This document shows, one piece after another, positions 1 through 11,181 of a stretch of DNA of 64,000 nucleotides (within the stretch, counting starts at the first letter, position 1; each line of letters begins with the position of its first letter). Under the pieces are notes generated by a model, which was not told the DNA's origin, did not search any database, and was given only the letters and a program-made list of their open reading frames with translations. The translations under genes were made by a program, and so were the position numbers. This DNA is from Myrica gale (taxonomy: Eukaryota; Streptophyta; Magnoliopsida; Fagales; Myricaceae): the NCBI GenBank assembly GCA_963930655.1, contig OZ005620.1, positions 18,047,001-18,111,000 of the forward strand, written 5' to 3'.

Positions 1-295
1 CTCTGTAAGAGAGTCAAGGGGGAATCCTTATTGTTTGTTATGCTCCGTGGGTTGGTCATCTCTTTGGAATGTATATATTAGCTTGCCGCAAGATCTGTGC
101 CGGGTGTTTATATTCTCTAATCCATGGATTTGATGGTCTAAAAGTGGTCCTACTGGCGTTAGATTTTTAGATTTTAGATTAGTTTCGTATAAACTATATA
201 GTATTTGACCCATTTGAAGAAATTTAGACTATAATTGAGGTCTAATTCTCTTTTTCTTTTTGGTGGGATTAGGATGTGATTGTTGAAATCAAAAG
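1..295 (+). promoter_or_regulatory. Upstream region and probable 5'UTR of the WD40 gene
   Basis: No coding sequence is seen here. A pyrimidine-rich stretch near 250-262 (ctctttttctttttg) is followed by an AG at about 271-272, so a 5'UTR intron could end just before the start codon at 296. The promoter itself may lie outside the window. Confidence 0.4.
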
Positions 296-3200
296 ATGAT
301 GGCGACTTACAGTGAAGAGGAAGAGGATCAATTTTATGATACACGTGAGGAGATCTCTTCTGTGTCCGATTGGAGTTTGGATGGTTCTGAGGAATGTAGC
401 ACTAGTATTAGGCACTCTGATAGTATTTTGCATAGCTTTTGGAATGAAATTTGGATTAAGAACCCGGAAAGTGTACAAGAGCGCCGGCATAGGTTCCTTA
501 AATGGATGGGGTTAGACTTAGATTGGAATTCAGTTATAGAGGATTTGGGAGATGGATCAGACATGAAAACCAGATTGGGTATTCACAGAATCATGGATAA
601 TAGTGGGACAGTGCTGAGAACATCGGGTTTTGAGGAAGGCTTCCCATTAAGTCAGTCTACAATGTCTTTCACGTCAGATGTAGTGTCAGAATCATTAGAA
701 AATGGTGCTTCAGAAGATAGCTTGTTTTGCATAATCAAAAATTTGGATGATGGAACAGAGTTCCTTGTAGATGAAGTGGATCAGGATGGAAAGCTTAGCA
801 GACTACGTGAAGTAAGGTCCAATCGATCTGTCAGTTTTGAAGAGTTTCAGAGAATTTTTGGGCCATCTCCTCTGGTTCAGCATCACTTGCAGAGAGAAGT
901 TGGTGGGGCAAGGTATTTGGTTAGGACAAAAAAGAAAGTGAAAAGGGGATGGCTGAGGACATTAGGTGCTGCAGCCTGTATCGTTGGTACAGATGCTTTA
1001 AAACCTGATGATGATATAAAGCTGACATTAAGAACGGGGATGCGAAGAGTTCGAGTTCATCCTTATAGAAAGCGATCAAAGGAACTGTCTTCCCTTTATG
1101 CTGGACAGGAAATTCAGGCACATGAGGGGCCAATATTGACAATGAAGTTCAGTTTCGATGGGCAATACTTGGCAAGTGCTGGGAAAGATGGAATAGTTCG
1201 CGTGTGGAAGGTGATTGAAGATGAGAGATTGGACAACATTGATGTTCTGGAAATTGATCCTTTATGTGTATACTTCAAGATGAATCATCTTTCTGAATTG
1301 GCTCCTCTTGATGTGGAGAGAGGAAAACTAGGAAAGACAGAGAAATTGTGGAAATCATCAGATTCAGGTTGTGTCATTCTCCCATCAAAGGTCTTTCGGA
1401 TATTGGAGAAGCCTCTACATGAGTTCCATGGACACAACAGTGACGTCTTGGATCTTTCATGGTCTGCAAAAGGGGTCAGTACCATCTGGAATTAAGCAAA
1501 TTTTCTTGGATGTATGCATCATTTGTTGATTTATTGCCAGCGTATCATTTTCCTCAACTTGATGAGTATTAATGTGATTTCCATCTTTTTGGTTCTTGCC
1601 ACAGTTTCTGCTGTCATCCTCTGTTGATAAGACCGTCCGTCTTTGGCAAGTGGGATGTGATAAATGTCTGAGGATCTTTTCTCATAATAATTATGGTGAG
1701 CTTTTTGCTGATAAAATAAATGTATCTTCTCAATACACTAGTTCAATGCCTTGGTTAATGTTATTTAGCCTGTATTGCTGTGATGTCACCCTGTTATCGG
1801 ATTTTGGTGCAAGTCATTTCACACTGATCGTTTTACTGCTGTATTGATGCAGTGACATGTGTTGATTTTAACCCCGTGGATGACAATTACTTCATCAGCG
1901 GTTCTATTGATGGAAAAGTTCGCATATGGGAAACTGTTGGATGTAAGGTTGTTGATTATATTGATATCAGGGAGATAGTCACCGCTGTGTGTTATCAGCC
2001 TGATGGCAAGGTCTGGGGAATTTCTTTCTTTTTAGCTTTTCGCTATCAATAATCAACACAAAATAATCAAATAAGTAACTTTTACAGGGAGGTATTGTGG
2101 GGACTATGACTGGGAACTGCCATTTCTATGATATCATAGGTATGTATACGTTCAGGCTAAATCCAATCTTTTCTTTTTCCTTTTTTCTGAGGAAAACCAA
2201 CTTCTTTCTCAATACATAGTTATATTAAGTTAAGTTATGTTTATTAGCTTTTAGGCCTTGGAGGCGCAAACGTCACTCATTTTGTAATAGCTGACTGAAC
2301 TAAACGTATAACAGCAGAAGTTGTGAATGCTTGTAGTCAGAAATCAGAATGTAACATTTCTTTTCCTTTCAGGCTTTTAGAGAAGGGGAAAAAATTAGCT
2401 TTTGTATGAGAAAAAAATGTTTAGTTGGTTAACTGTTATTTGCTTATGGCCATTGACTATATAACTGGATGGTTAACTTAAGATTGGTTGAGAAAATGTT
2501 GACTTATGTCTGTACTAATTACTCAAGACTTTGATCTTTTATAGTGTTGATCAAGGGGTCTTAGTGATCCATCTTGAAGTTGCTTGGCAACAGTAATGGC
2601 AGACTTAGTTTTAGTTCAGGTTGGTGCTTTATGGAGTCCCACTAGTGGGAACATGAGGAAAGGGTCATGTCAAAACAAGTGGATAATATGCCTGATTGCT
2701 GTGAGTATTTTGCAACACGGTTTCCGATCTTTTCTAAGTGATATTTACTAGTCTAAGTAATTTTTGTTCGATTCCACCTATTATGTTAAGATTAAGACAT
2801 ACAACAGGCTTAAATGTGTACTTATGATGGGTTTAGTGTTAGGAGAATTTGTGAATTTGGGGTTTAGAATTTTAGAAGAAGGTTTAGGATCAAAGATTGT
2901 CTAGGGTTTTGAAACAATGATGAATCAGAGCAAGAGCTTTGTTTCTTGAAGCACACATGTTTTTGAAAACTTTGGACAGCGGTTTAGGGGATTTTAGGGC
3001 TACGTTGAGAGATTGTTTGTTTGGTGTAGAGGAACTATGTGTAGTTTTGGGGTTGTCATATATAAGGAGAAGAGTTTGTTGTTCTCCCAACTTCCAAATG
3101 GAGCAGGAGAGAAGGAGTGAGAAATGAGTAGTATAAGGCCAAATCCTATACTGAATCCTTTTTGGTGGAATTGAGGTTTATAAAGGCTCCAAAGAGCTTC

Positions 3201-3371
3201 AAAAGGACCCTCGACTGGGCCTTTTAGAGTTCAGATACAGTGGTGCTTAACACTTCTTGGGCTATTACAGATTTTTTCGGCATGGATTTGGTAATGGTTA
3301 GTGCCAGTTTGGTGGGTCCTGACAAGAATGCTAGGGGGCTTAAGAAAAGGGAGATTGTAATCCCCCTCCCA

Positions 3372-3416
<45 letters not shown>

Positions 3417-5251
3417 CCATTATAAGGTTAAGTGCTACATTGGATTCTTAATGAGTGAATTTGAGCCATATAATGGCTACAAGGAACTTCAAAAGCAATC
3501 TTGGCTAGTCTTTTTGGAGTTAAAGTGCAGATATGGTTAGCATTTCCTTGAGCTAATACTCAAACACATACATTTCATTACTAAAATTTCTTATTTTGAG
3601 TACCATTAAGCATATTTTATGGGAGGTGCGAAAATAATAGATCTGTCCATCTTTACCAAGCTAACAATAAGGTTTAAAGTAAACAAACAAAGGTACGCTC
3701 GCTTGCTGTCTTGTTCTCTGTCGCGAACTGGGATCGCTCGCTAGCTAGGTCAGATTAGATCAAGATTATTTGAGAACAGATTACCCATATTCAAAGACAA
3801 GGGCGGAATGACCTCTTGATCTTTCAGAGGAAAAACTTTATCCCAGCAAATAGAAGATGCTCAGCTCTGCACAACATAGGGATTTGCAAGCTTTCAGGTC
3901 ATTTGGATTTTTATGCTCCTAATGTTTTGGGCGTCCTGACAATTATATACTTGCTAATCCGATGTCCACCCTCTACATACTTGGATAATATTTTAGAAAT
4001 GGTCTTTTAATGGCTACATGATATGAGATGAACTAGTTGATAGGAGTTGTGGGCCAAAAATGCCTCATGTAAGACTTATAACACCACAGCATTGATGCTT
4101 TATATACGATTTACATTTGGAAAATTCATGACCACAAAAACCAGTTAAAGACAGACGTTTTGGACGTATATCAGATTTAATTTACCTATTCTGTCAAAAG
4201 CTTATCAGGTTTTATTTGGATTCAGATAATAGTCTGCAACTGGATGCTCAAGTATGTTTACAGGGCAAAAAGAAGTCACCAGGCAAGAGAATAGCTGGCT
4301 TTCAGGTTGTTGAATTATACGTTTTTGTTGTATAATCCCTACCATTTATACTCTTTATTTCAATGGTAATAACTAAATTTATGGCTTGAATTTTCAGTTT
4401 TGCCCAAGCGACCCAAGCAAAGTAATGGTCACTACTGCTGATTCGGTAATCCGTATTCTTTCAGGTGTTGATATCATTGGCAAATTCAAGGGTAGGCTTT
4501 CTGTCTCTATCATAACTTGCTTTTTCTTTATCTTGCAATTGGAAAAGGGTCTAGTTCCTTGGCAACTCCTATTTTCAATGACTTCACACATAATGTCTGC
4601 ATTTGTTGCATTGTGACTTTCCTAATTTGGTCAGGTTTGCTTTCTTTCATTCTCAACTCTTGCTGTCTTCTATTTTTAGGTCTTCGAAATGCAGGAAGCC
4701 ACTTGTCTGCTTCTTTTTCCTTAGATGGGACACATATTGTGTCAGCTAATGATGATTCAAATGTCTACATCTGGAATTTCGTGAGCGAGGATAGGACTCG
4801 AGCAAAGACTATTTGGTCTAGTGAGAGTTTCCAGTCAAACAAGTCTTCCATAGCTATACCTTGGAGTGGCATTCAAGCCATGTCAGGAGCACTTCCATCC
4901 CCCACAGATAGTTGTGGAAATAGCGTAAGAAATGGGTGGAAACACTGCGGGTCAGATGAAAACATGGACCAAAAATTGCCCGTGTCTTCTCCTGATTGTT
5001 TCTCTCTTAGCCGTGGGTTCTTATTGGAGTCATTACCGAAGGGATCTGCCACTTGGCCCGAGGAGAAACTTTCCAATTCAAGTCCAGCAACTATTTCACC
5101 TGCAATGTGCAAATCTGAGTACAAAATTTTGAAGAGTGCTTGCCAGAGCATGTTCAGTTCGCCCCACATGTGGGGTCTTGTGATTGTTACTGCAGGCTGG
5201 GATGGGCAGATTAGGACTTACCGCAACTATGGGTTACCGGTTCGTCTTTGA
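296..5251 (+). CDS. WD40-repeat protein, plant WDR44-like family (7 exons)
   Basis: The exons I read are 296-1474, 1605-1695, 1853-2010, 2088-2139, 4226-4305, 4398-4491 and 4680-5251, all with GT..AG introns. They sum to 2226 nt, an open frame of 741 residues. The N-terminal third is acidic and without repeats (EEEEDQFYD near residue 7). WD40 units follow: [14 protein letters not shown] (about 290-306), [14 protein letters not shown] (about 395-408), [14 protein letters not shown] (about 435-448), [14 protein letters not shown], and a last blade [19 protein letters not shown] at the C-terminus. This order, with a long non-repeat N-terminus, fits the plant proteins annotated as WD repeat-containing protein 44-like, presumed scaffolds with no known enzymatic activity. 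The start is the first ATG of an ATGATGGCG pair. Intron 4 (2140-4225) is unusually long and carries a GA microsatellite. The family is clear; the cellular role is not. Confidence 0.9.
3376..3413 (+). repeat. (GA)n microsatellite in intron 4 of the WD40 gene
   Basis: An uninterrupted run of about 18 GA units is visible. It lies inside the 2.1-kb intron between exons 4 and 5. Such runs are usually length-polymorphic. Nothing else coding is seen in this intron. Confidence 0.95.
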
Positions 5252-5327
5252 AAGCAGGGCTGGGCAAAATGTTGTGGCCTTGCCTTCATATTGCAGGGTG
5301 TTGTTTCAGATCCAAGTAAAAGATTTG

Positions 5328-5445
5328 GAAGAGTGCTTGCTAGCGCTTGTTTGCTCGTCCAAGCCTGTGGGGCATTGAGGTCGTGACTGCAGGCCCGAAT
5401 AGACGGATTAGGATGTAACTCAATTATGGGTTATCTATTCTTCCA
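5328..5445 (+). pseudogene. Degenerate tandem copy of the last WD40 exon segment
   Basis: The 3' end of the last exon from 5131 (gaagagtgcttgcc) to about 5245 (tatgggttaccggttc) is repeated about 197 bp downstream (gaagagtgcttgct to tatgggttatctattc). The copy still reads as a decayed form of the terminal blade (TAG...RIRM, stop, NYGL). It has an in-frame TAA and lies after the real stop codon, so it should form part of the 3'UTR. It is a partial tandem duplication rather than an extra exon. Confidence 0.7.
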
Positions 5446-5854
5446 TGAAACCCTGTGGTTTCAGAGGTCATCAGATTTTGATCTCAGTTTTTGTGCGCCT
5501 TAATGACAGCGATTCTCCTTATCGCAGGATTGCAAGGGGTTGGGATTTAAATGATACAGCATGTGTAAGTGTGGTATAGATGACAATTGTTTTCCTTGTT
5601 TTCTTTTTTCTTTTCGGCTGTGAGGGCCGAGGGGTATCTGTGATGGGCCCTTCATAGATTACGAAGTTTATTATACTCCAGTTAGGGCATGCCAAGTGGT
5701 AAAGCTTTTCTTGGTTCGACTGCAGTCTAGCCAGTTGCCAAAAAGGAGGCTATGTACTGCTTTTGTATGGAATCCTCATATACAGATCAATCATATCATT
5801 CTTTGATTTGTTCAAGGACTGTCAGCTCAAGTTAGACTGCTTTTATGGTCATCA
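5446..5854 (+). other. WD40 gene 3' flank
   Basis: This is AT-rich sequence after the stop codon with no ORF of note, presumably 3'UTR and downstream DNA. A short stretch near 5690-5735 resembles tRNA A and B boxes, but the boxes are too close together (see rejected items). Confidence 0.4.
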
Positions 5855-6549
5855 CCATTATAGGATTTTTTTAAAAAAAAATTGAAATGTTATATATTGA
5901 AAGGACTGATACAAGAGCACAAACTTACTGAAGAGGAGAAAAAAAAAAGACAACCTAACACCAAAGCAGGAAACGAAAGCTAAGTCAAAAGCAAAACAGG
6001 AAAAAGCAGAAGTGCCATGACACCCTTGAATTTTCAGAGGCTACAGTTGAGAAGAACGGAAGCACAAACATCTTCAATGATATAGTAGGCAGCCACCCGG
6101 CTGCCAAAGACTGAGCGTCCAGATTGTCGGCTCGATAAATTTTAAATTTTTGAAGGATGAAAGAAAGGGATAGAGAGAAAAAAAAAAAAGGATAGAAACT
6201 AAGAAGAAGAGAGAATCTTCCACGGAAACCATTTGCTAGCAGAAGAGCCCTGAACAGGAGAATACATTCCATGACGGCTGCCGAGTCTCCTTGAAAAAGC
6301 AAATTGGGAAGTTTCAAAGCAACCACCTTGGATAACGCCAACAGAGTTGCAGCTGCTTCACCAATTAAAGGATAAGTGGTTTTAAAACTCTTAGTCCATG
6401 CTCGAAGAATCTCACCATTAAAATGATAGAGGATAGCTGCACCCATAGAAAAAGTGGGGTGAACCGCAATGTCAAAAGTCACCTGGTAGTAGTGCCCAGG
6501 AAGAAAAGAGTGCGACAAAACTGTCCTGAGAAGAATAGGAGAGAACCTC

Positions 6550-6735
6550 CAGGCGAGAGGGGATTCCAACGGTCGGGACTGGAGAAGAGTGTGGGTCCCG
6601 CCTGGGACCCACGCCTGCCCGGGCAGCCCGAACAGGACGTTGCCCGGGCATCCCGACCGTTGGATGTCCGACTGGATGGCTTCCAGCCGTCCAGTCGGAC
6701 ATCCGGAGGGAATTGCCTTCGAAGGCAATCCCCAG
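6550..6735. repeat. GC-rich compound palindrome inside the LINE
   Basis: Several inverted repeats are nested here. CAACGGTCGGGA pairs with TCCCGACCGTTGG, GGATGTCCGACTGGA pairs with TCCAGTCGGACATCC, and GATTGCCTTCGAAGGCAATC is a near-perfect palindrome. The centre has GTGTGGGTCCCG facing GGGACCCAC. The block is much more GC-rich than the flanking LINE. The minus-strand RNase H frame reads straight through it without a stop, so the insertion preserved frame. It is probably a foldback or MITE-like insertion. Confidence 0.7.
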
Positions 6736-6958
6736 TGCCTCCAGGCAGCTAAATGTTCTTGCTGAGCATGTATAACTTGTTGTAGAATTGCCGAAGGTGC
6801 AGATCGAATATTGTCATGCAATAACTTATTTCGTGCCATCCATACAAAATCGAATAACAGCACCGCAAAGAGCTGAAAGGAGTAGCAATCTCCAGCAGGA
6901 ATATTAAGAAGAAGAGACGGGTCTAAGATGGAATGAAGCTAGTCCAAAATAGAGAGAA

Positions 6959-7210
6959 TGAATTCCCTCCGAAGGGGAATCCATCCGGATGACCGAATGG
7001 AGGGAATCCAGCCCTCCATTCGATCATCCAAGGGTCAGCAACCAGGGGCAGCCCTGTTCGGGCAGAGTGTGGGTCCCGGGCGGGACCCACACTCCTCCTG
7101 GTTGCTGACCCTTGGATGACCGAATGGAGGGCTGGATTCACTCCATTCGGTCATCCGGATGGATTCCCTCCATTCGGTCATCCGGATGGATTCCCCTTCG
7201 GAGGGAATCC
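6959..7210. repeat. Long GC-rich foldback element interrupting the LINE
   Basis: Nearly the whole stretch is one inverted repeat. The left arm has CCTCCGAAGGGGAATCCATC, GATGACCGAATGGAGGG and AAGGGTCAGCAACCAGG. The right arm carries the complements in reverse order. The apex is GTGTGGGTCCCGGGCGGGACCCACAC in two halves. The unit TCCATTCGGTCATCCGGATGG is repeated in the right arm. It separates the zf-RVT part of the LINE from its RNase H part. It shares the GTGTGGGTCCCG core and a GCCC-GTTCGGGC block with the palindrome at 6550-6735, so the two are related. Confidence 0.8.
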
Positions 7211-7382
7211 ATTTCCCAAAATAGATGCATGCTGAAAAAAACTAACATTCAGTTTCCATGGGGAGAGGCGCCAAATCTGCCTGGAGTAAGAGCATGAAAG
7301 AAGCAGATGATGAGTGGATTCCAAACTATCTCCACAAAGTAGGCAAGATGAGTCTCCATGAAAGGAGGAATGCCATTATAGG

Positions 7383-10300
7383 GTTTCTTGTATGGGCCTA
7401 TATCTAGGGAGATGGGTTACAGGAAATTAACTCCTTTTCAGTCACGAGAAAGAGATCGTAGATCCTTTTGTATTTTGAAATATCCCTTTGCCCTTTTCTA
7501 AGAAACGAATCAAAAAATTCAAATTAGAACAAAAATTCACGCCTAGTAAATCAAGTCTGTAGCTAAGAACTACTCCTTCATTTAGATAGTTGAAATCAAC
7601 AAATTAAAAACTACAACGATCTCAGTTATTTTAACTCAAGTTGCTTTTCTGTGTAATCTTCAATCTATCTTAAGAGTGAGCCCAAAGCCAACAGAGAATT
7701 AATGGGATAATCCAAATACTCCAAACCAAAGCAGAAAGAAAGGAAGCCAAACTTTAAAACAGTCGGTGTACCTTGGAATCAACAAAGAACAAGTCGCAAT
7801 CCCACAACGAAGCAAATGCACCGTGTAGAAGGAAGAATTTAGGTGATTCGGAGAAGGGTCCTAGAGCTTTGTGTCACGTTTAGGCCTCAGTCGCACAAGG
7901 GAGAGACATAATAGATTGGGAGAAGGGGGAAAACGCCGTTAGTTTTCTCTTCCGTTATTGGGTTTACAGACTAAAAATAAAATTGGCCCATCCAAACATG
8001 GATTCAGGATTTTAGACCCAAAATTAGTATTTGAGACCTGAAACCAGGACTCAGACCCGTTACCAAACATAGCCTATTTGTGTGAGATGGGCGAATACTC
8101 TCGGCCATTCCCATTTTGTTTCTTGCAAATATAGGTGTCGATGCCCAAACAGTTTAATGTTGAAGGCACCAGGGGATTCATAGGAGAACAAAGAACAAAG
8201 ATGAGTTCTTTCAGGCAGGTGAGAACTGAGACCGATCATAGGGCTTCCTGCTTTAGGAGGAGGGTTGAGGTGATTTTTGTGGGTGTCTATAAGATGGGGA
8301 CGATGAACCGATATCATGAATGGCTGACATAATTTGGATCATCTGGCAAAGGCTCATGCCTTGGAGCACTGATGGAGACAATAATCTTTGCAGAGGTAGA
8401 ATATAATGGAGTTATTATCCTTTGAATTAAGGGTCTGGTTTTTGAGCTTCCATCAACTATTGTGAACCGTTTTGTAATAGGGTTATTTTTGGAGTTCTCT
8501 ACTCTCATGATCTGGTGTATTTTATTTGTTTTGTTGAAGGAAATAATAGCTGAGAAAGAATCACAATTGAAAAAAAAAATAATGAGAAAAGCTCAAAAGT
8601 TAGGTAAACATCAATATTGTCTCAATTGTTAGTAATTCACAAGAAAAAGATATAATTTTCTCCATAATATAATTTGCATTGTGCTACATAATTTCCAAGT
8701 GCAGGGAAAAATAAACTTATGAATTTGGATTAATTAAGATTAGAGAAAAATACATTTTTTGTCCCCTGATTATTGGAGTACTAACACATTTCATTCCGAA
8801 TTATTGATTTCGTAACATTTCGTCCCTCAACACACTTAGCACCCCAACCAATAATTTGGATAGAAATTGATACTTAGGTTTAATGAAATGACGACTTTAC
8901 CCCTACACATATAATGGTAAAAAAAAAATATGAGAGTACATTAATCATGTCATTGAACTAAAATAGTAGTGAATGAATGAAAAGTATAAACGGTTGGTAG
9001 TTGAGGAACGTGATGTAAAGAAATCGATAGTTCGGAAGTTGTTGACAGGCGAAAATTATATTTAACCCTTGAGATTGACTTCTAATGCGGGCTCCGGTCT
9101 GAGACTCATTCTCATGCGCATTCTGTTAACACTGGTAATGCTTTTGTCTTACAAACTTTTTGAGGTTAATAGGGATAAGCGCATTAACAAACAGTACAAT
9201 TGGAAAGATGAGCATGTTGAAATGTGGCCTTAGAGATCGGGGAAAGGCAGTGAGAATGACCTAGCTAGAGGCATGGAACAAAAACACGTCTACAATATTA
9301 AAGGCAAAAGAAATGTGGATGGCAGAATCTGAACTAATAGCATCTCAATTGCCACATACCAAGCTAGAGAAGAGGAAAGAGTCAGCTACTTCTTGCCCAT
9401 TAACATTATGGGAAGCAACGGGCCCCCAATTATAAGTCCTCTAAGACCGATGTAATGCCAAAGCAGGAATAGATTGCAGTGGCTACGCCCTATAAAGGTT
9501 GTGGCCTATAGTAGAAAATGGAGGTACGCCATGCCAGCGTGCCTGTAAGTTCTTCTAGGCCAATGTGATCAGATATAGAGCATGGCATCCACGGAGTATC
9601 TGTTCAACTATCTATATCATATTCTGATAAAGGGGCTTTGCGATATAGAAGCTTATCTTGAAACTCCGAGATTAGCATCTACTTTTAGACTAGCTTGAGA
9701 CTTTAATACTTTTATATAAGCTTTAGACTATATAAACACGAAAAGAGAGAACCAGCAGTACAGGAGTAGTGTCCCAATAAAAAAGTAGAAATGAATTCAG
9801 AGACGTACTCATACTATCATATCTTCCCTTTCTCGCGATAGAGTTGTTTAAACACTCACTAATTTTTATCAGATGGAAGTAGGGGAGTAGGTTTTGTACG
9901 TGATCTTGGTGATTAATGGTTATGGTTCAGATCCGATCTTAGGAACATAGGGTCATGACAAGAAGGAAACATGATAGATATACAGTTGAAGCTGGTAGCT
10001 CAAGTATATGCTATATAATTTCAAATATTGTTTTATATAAATGGTCAGAGATGAAAGAAAAAAAAATTATATTGGGCAACTCTAGCTCTGATTACTTTAA
10101 CATCCAATACCAACCCATACCGATGTGAAATCACCATTCTTAAAAAAAAAAACACTTAATTGTTAGGAAAATACAGATTTTATTATGTTAATTATATTTT
10201 CTAACATTCTCTTTAAGTTGTGAGCTGGATTTCCCATTAATCGGTAAGTTCAAAATGAAATACTTATTCAGTCTCCAACTCAGAACCTTGACTTAGATAT

Positions 10301-11178
10301 TATATGACATAGTTTTTTTTTCTCAAAATGTAAACTGTTCGAAAGATGCAGTTTTTATTTTTTAAATAATATATAACAATAACAAGTGAAGATATTTATA
10401 ATTCTATGGACATTAAATCATTGTGACAAAACAAAGAAGTTCCAATCAAAAGTAAGGGAAAACATAGGTCGGGTACGTACGTAGAGTTGGTTGAATTATA
10501 GAGAGAAAATTAAAGTCTCTTATCACTCATAGCATGGCCAATGTCTACGTAACTCATTTTAATGCTTTGGTTAGTTGGTTGTTTCGTACATATCTTGTCA
10601 AGCCAAAATTTTTGAAATCTAATATTTTATTTTCATATGCCTTCTGTATTAACCAAAAGATGATTAAATCCAATATTGGGTGGACAAATTATGATATAGT
10701 TGCACAAGCATCTAGTCCTATATTAGTTCTTTATAACTAGGTGAAATTCAACTCTATAAAATGAGATCATGGGGCCTCTAATAAGTAATTAATCATTTGG
10801 AAATTGCATGACCATAGTATTTCCTAATATGAGGCAATACAATACAACTTGCCCTGATGAGGACATCAGATTTGCAGGAAATATATGACGCCCTTTATTT
10901 ATTATATCCCAAATTATCTGGTGAATTATGATGGAACCCAGAAAATAAGATGGTAATATCGTTAAGCTTTTCGAAGTTCTGCTACTACCATAAATTTGAC
11001 AATTTTTTTTTTCCTGCGCCATAATTTTGACAACTTATTTTATTGACTCATTGGAAATTATACTGTGGAAATATCATAGTGTGCACTGTATATATTGAGT
11101 TGTTGAAGCTCTACCTTTCAACCTAATTAGCTTAACTAAGACGTCGGGAATTTGAGTGAAAGAAGAATACTGTAAATC
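7383..11178. other. Gene-free spacer
   Basis: I see no supported gene. All ORFs are short, without domain signatures or splice context. The sequence is AT-rich with scattered homopolymers. A TRIM-like fragment near 10060-10270 is listed separately. Confidence 0.5.
10060..10270 (-). mobile_element. TRIM-like LTR remnant
   Basis: On the minus strand the motif TGTTAGAAAATATAATTAAC at about 10210-10191 matches the LTR start of the TRIM at 51611-51900. The expected preceding TRIM text (AATGGGAAATCCAGCTCAC) and a following TCAGAGC motif can be made out. The boundaries are unclear and no target-site duplication was found. Confidence 0.4.
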
Positions 11179-11181
11179 TTA

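Larger units (their letters stand above)
5865..7372 (-). mobile_element. 5'-truncated L1-type LINE with target-site duplication
   Basis: A 10-bp direct repeat, CCATTATAGG, flanks the block at 5855-5864 and 7373-7382. On the minus strand the block ends in an A tract (T run at 5865-5871). Read on the minus strand it encodes the 3' end of a plant LINE polyprotein. First comes a zf-RVT region (CLLCGDSLESTHHLLLSC, about 7355-7290) with a CxxC...HH...C pattern. An RNase H-like domain follows in the frame ending at 5985 (VTFDIAVHPTFSMGAAILYH, then LIGEAAATLLALSKVVALK and FQGDSAAVMECI). The endonuclease and most of the reverse transcriptase are missing, as expected of 5' truncation during target-primed insertion. 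Two palindromic GC-rich inserts lie inside it. Confidence 0.85.

Noticed and set aside
5690..5740. tRNA-like sequence (GCCAAGTGGTAAAGC then GGTTCGACTGC)
   Set aside because: The A-box-like and B-box-like words are only about 10 nt apart, leaving no room for an anticodon arm, and no acceptor stem pairs.
5985..6863. 292-residue minus-strand ORF as a host gene
   Set aside because: It contains LINE RNase H sequence and runs through a GC-rich palindrome; it belongs to the truncated LINE.
8060..8332. Opposed short ORFs near 8.1-8.3 kb
   Set aside because: Shadow ORFs of one another with no family signature and no neighbouring exons.
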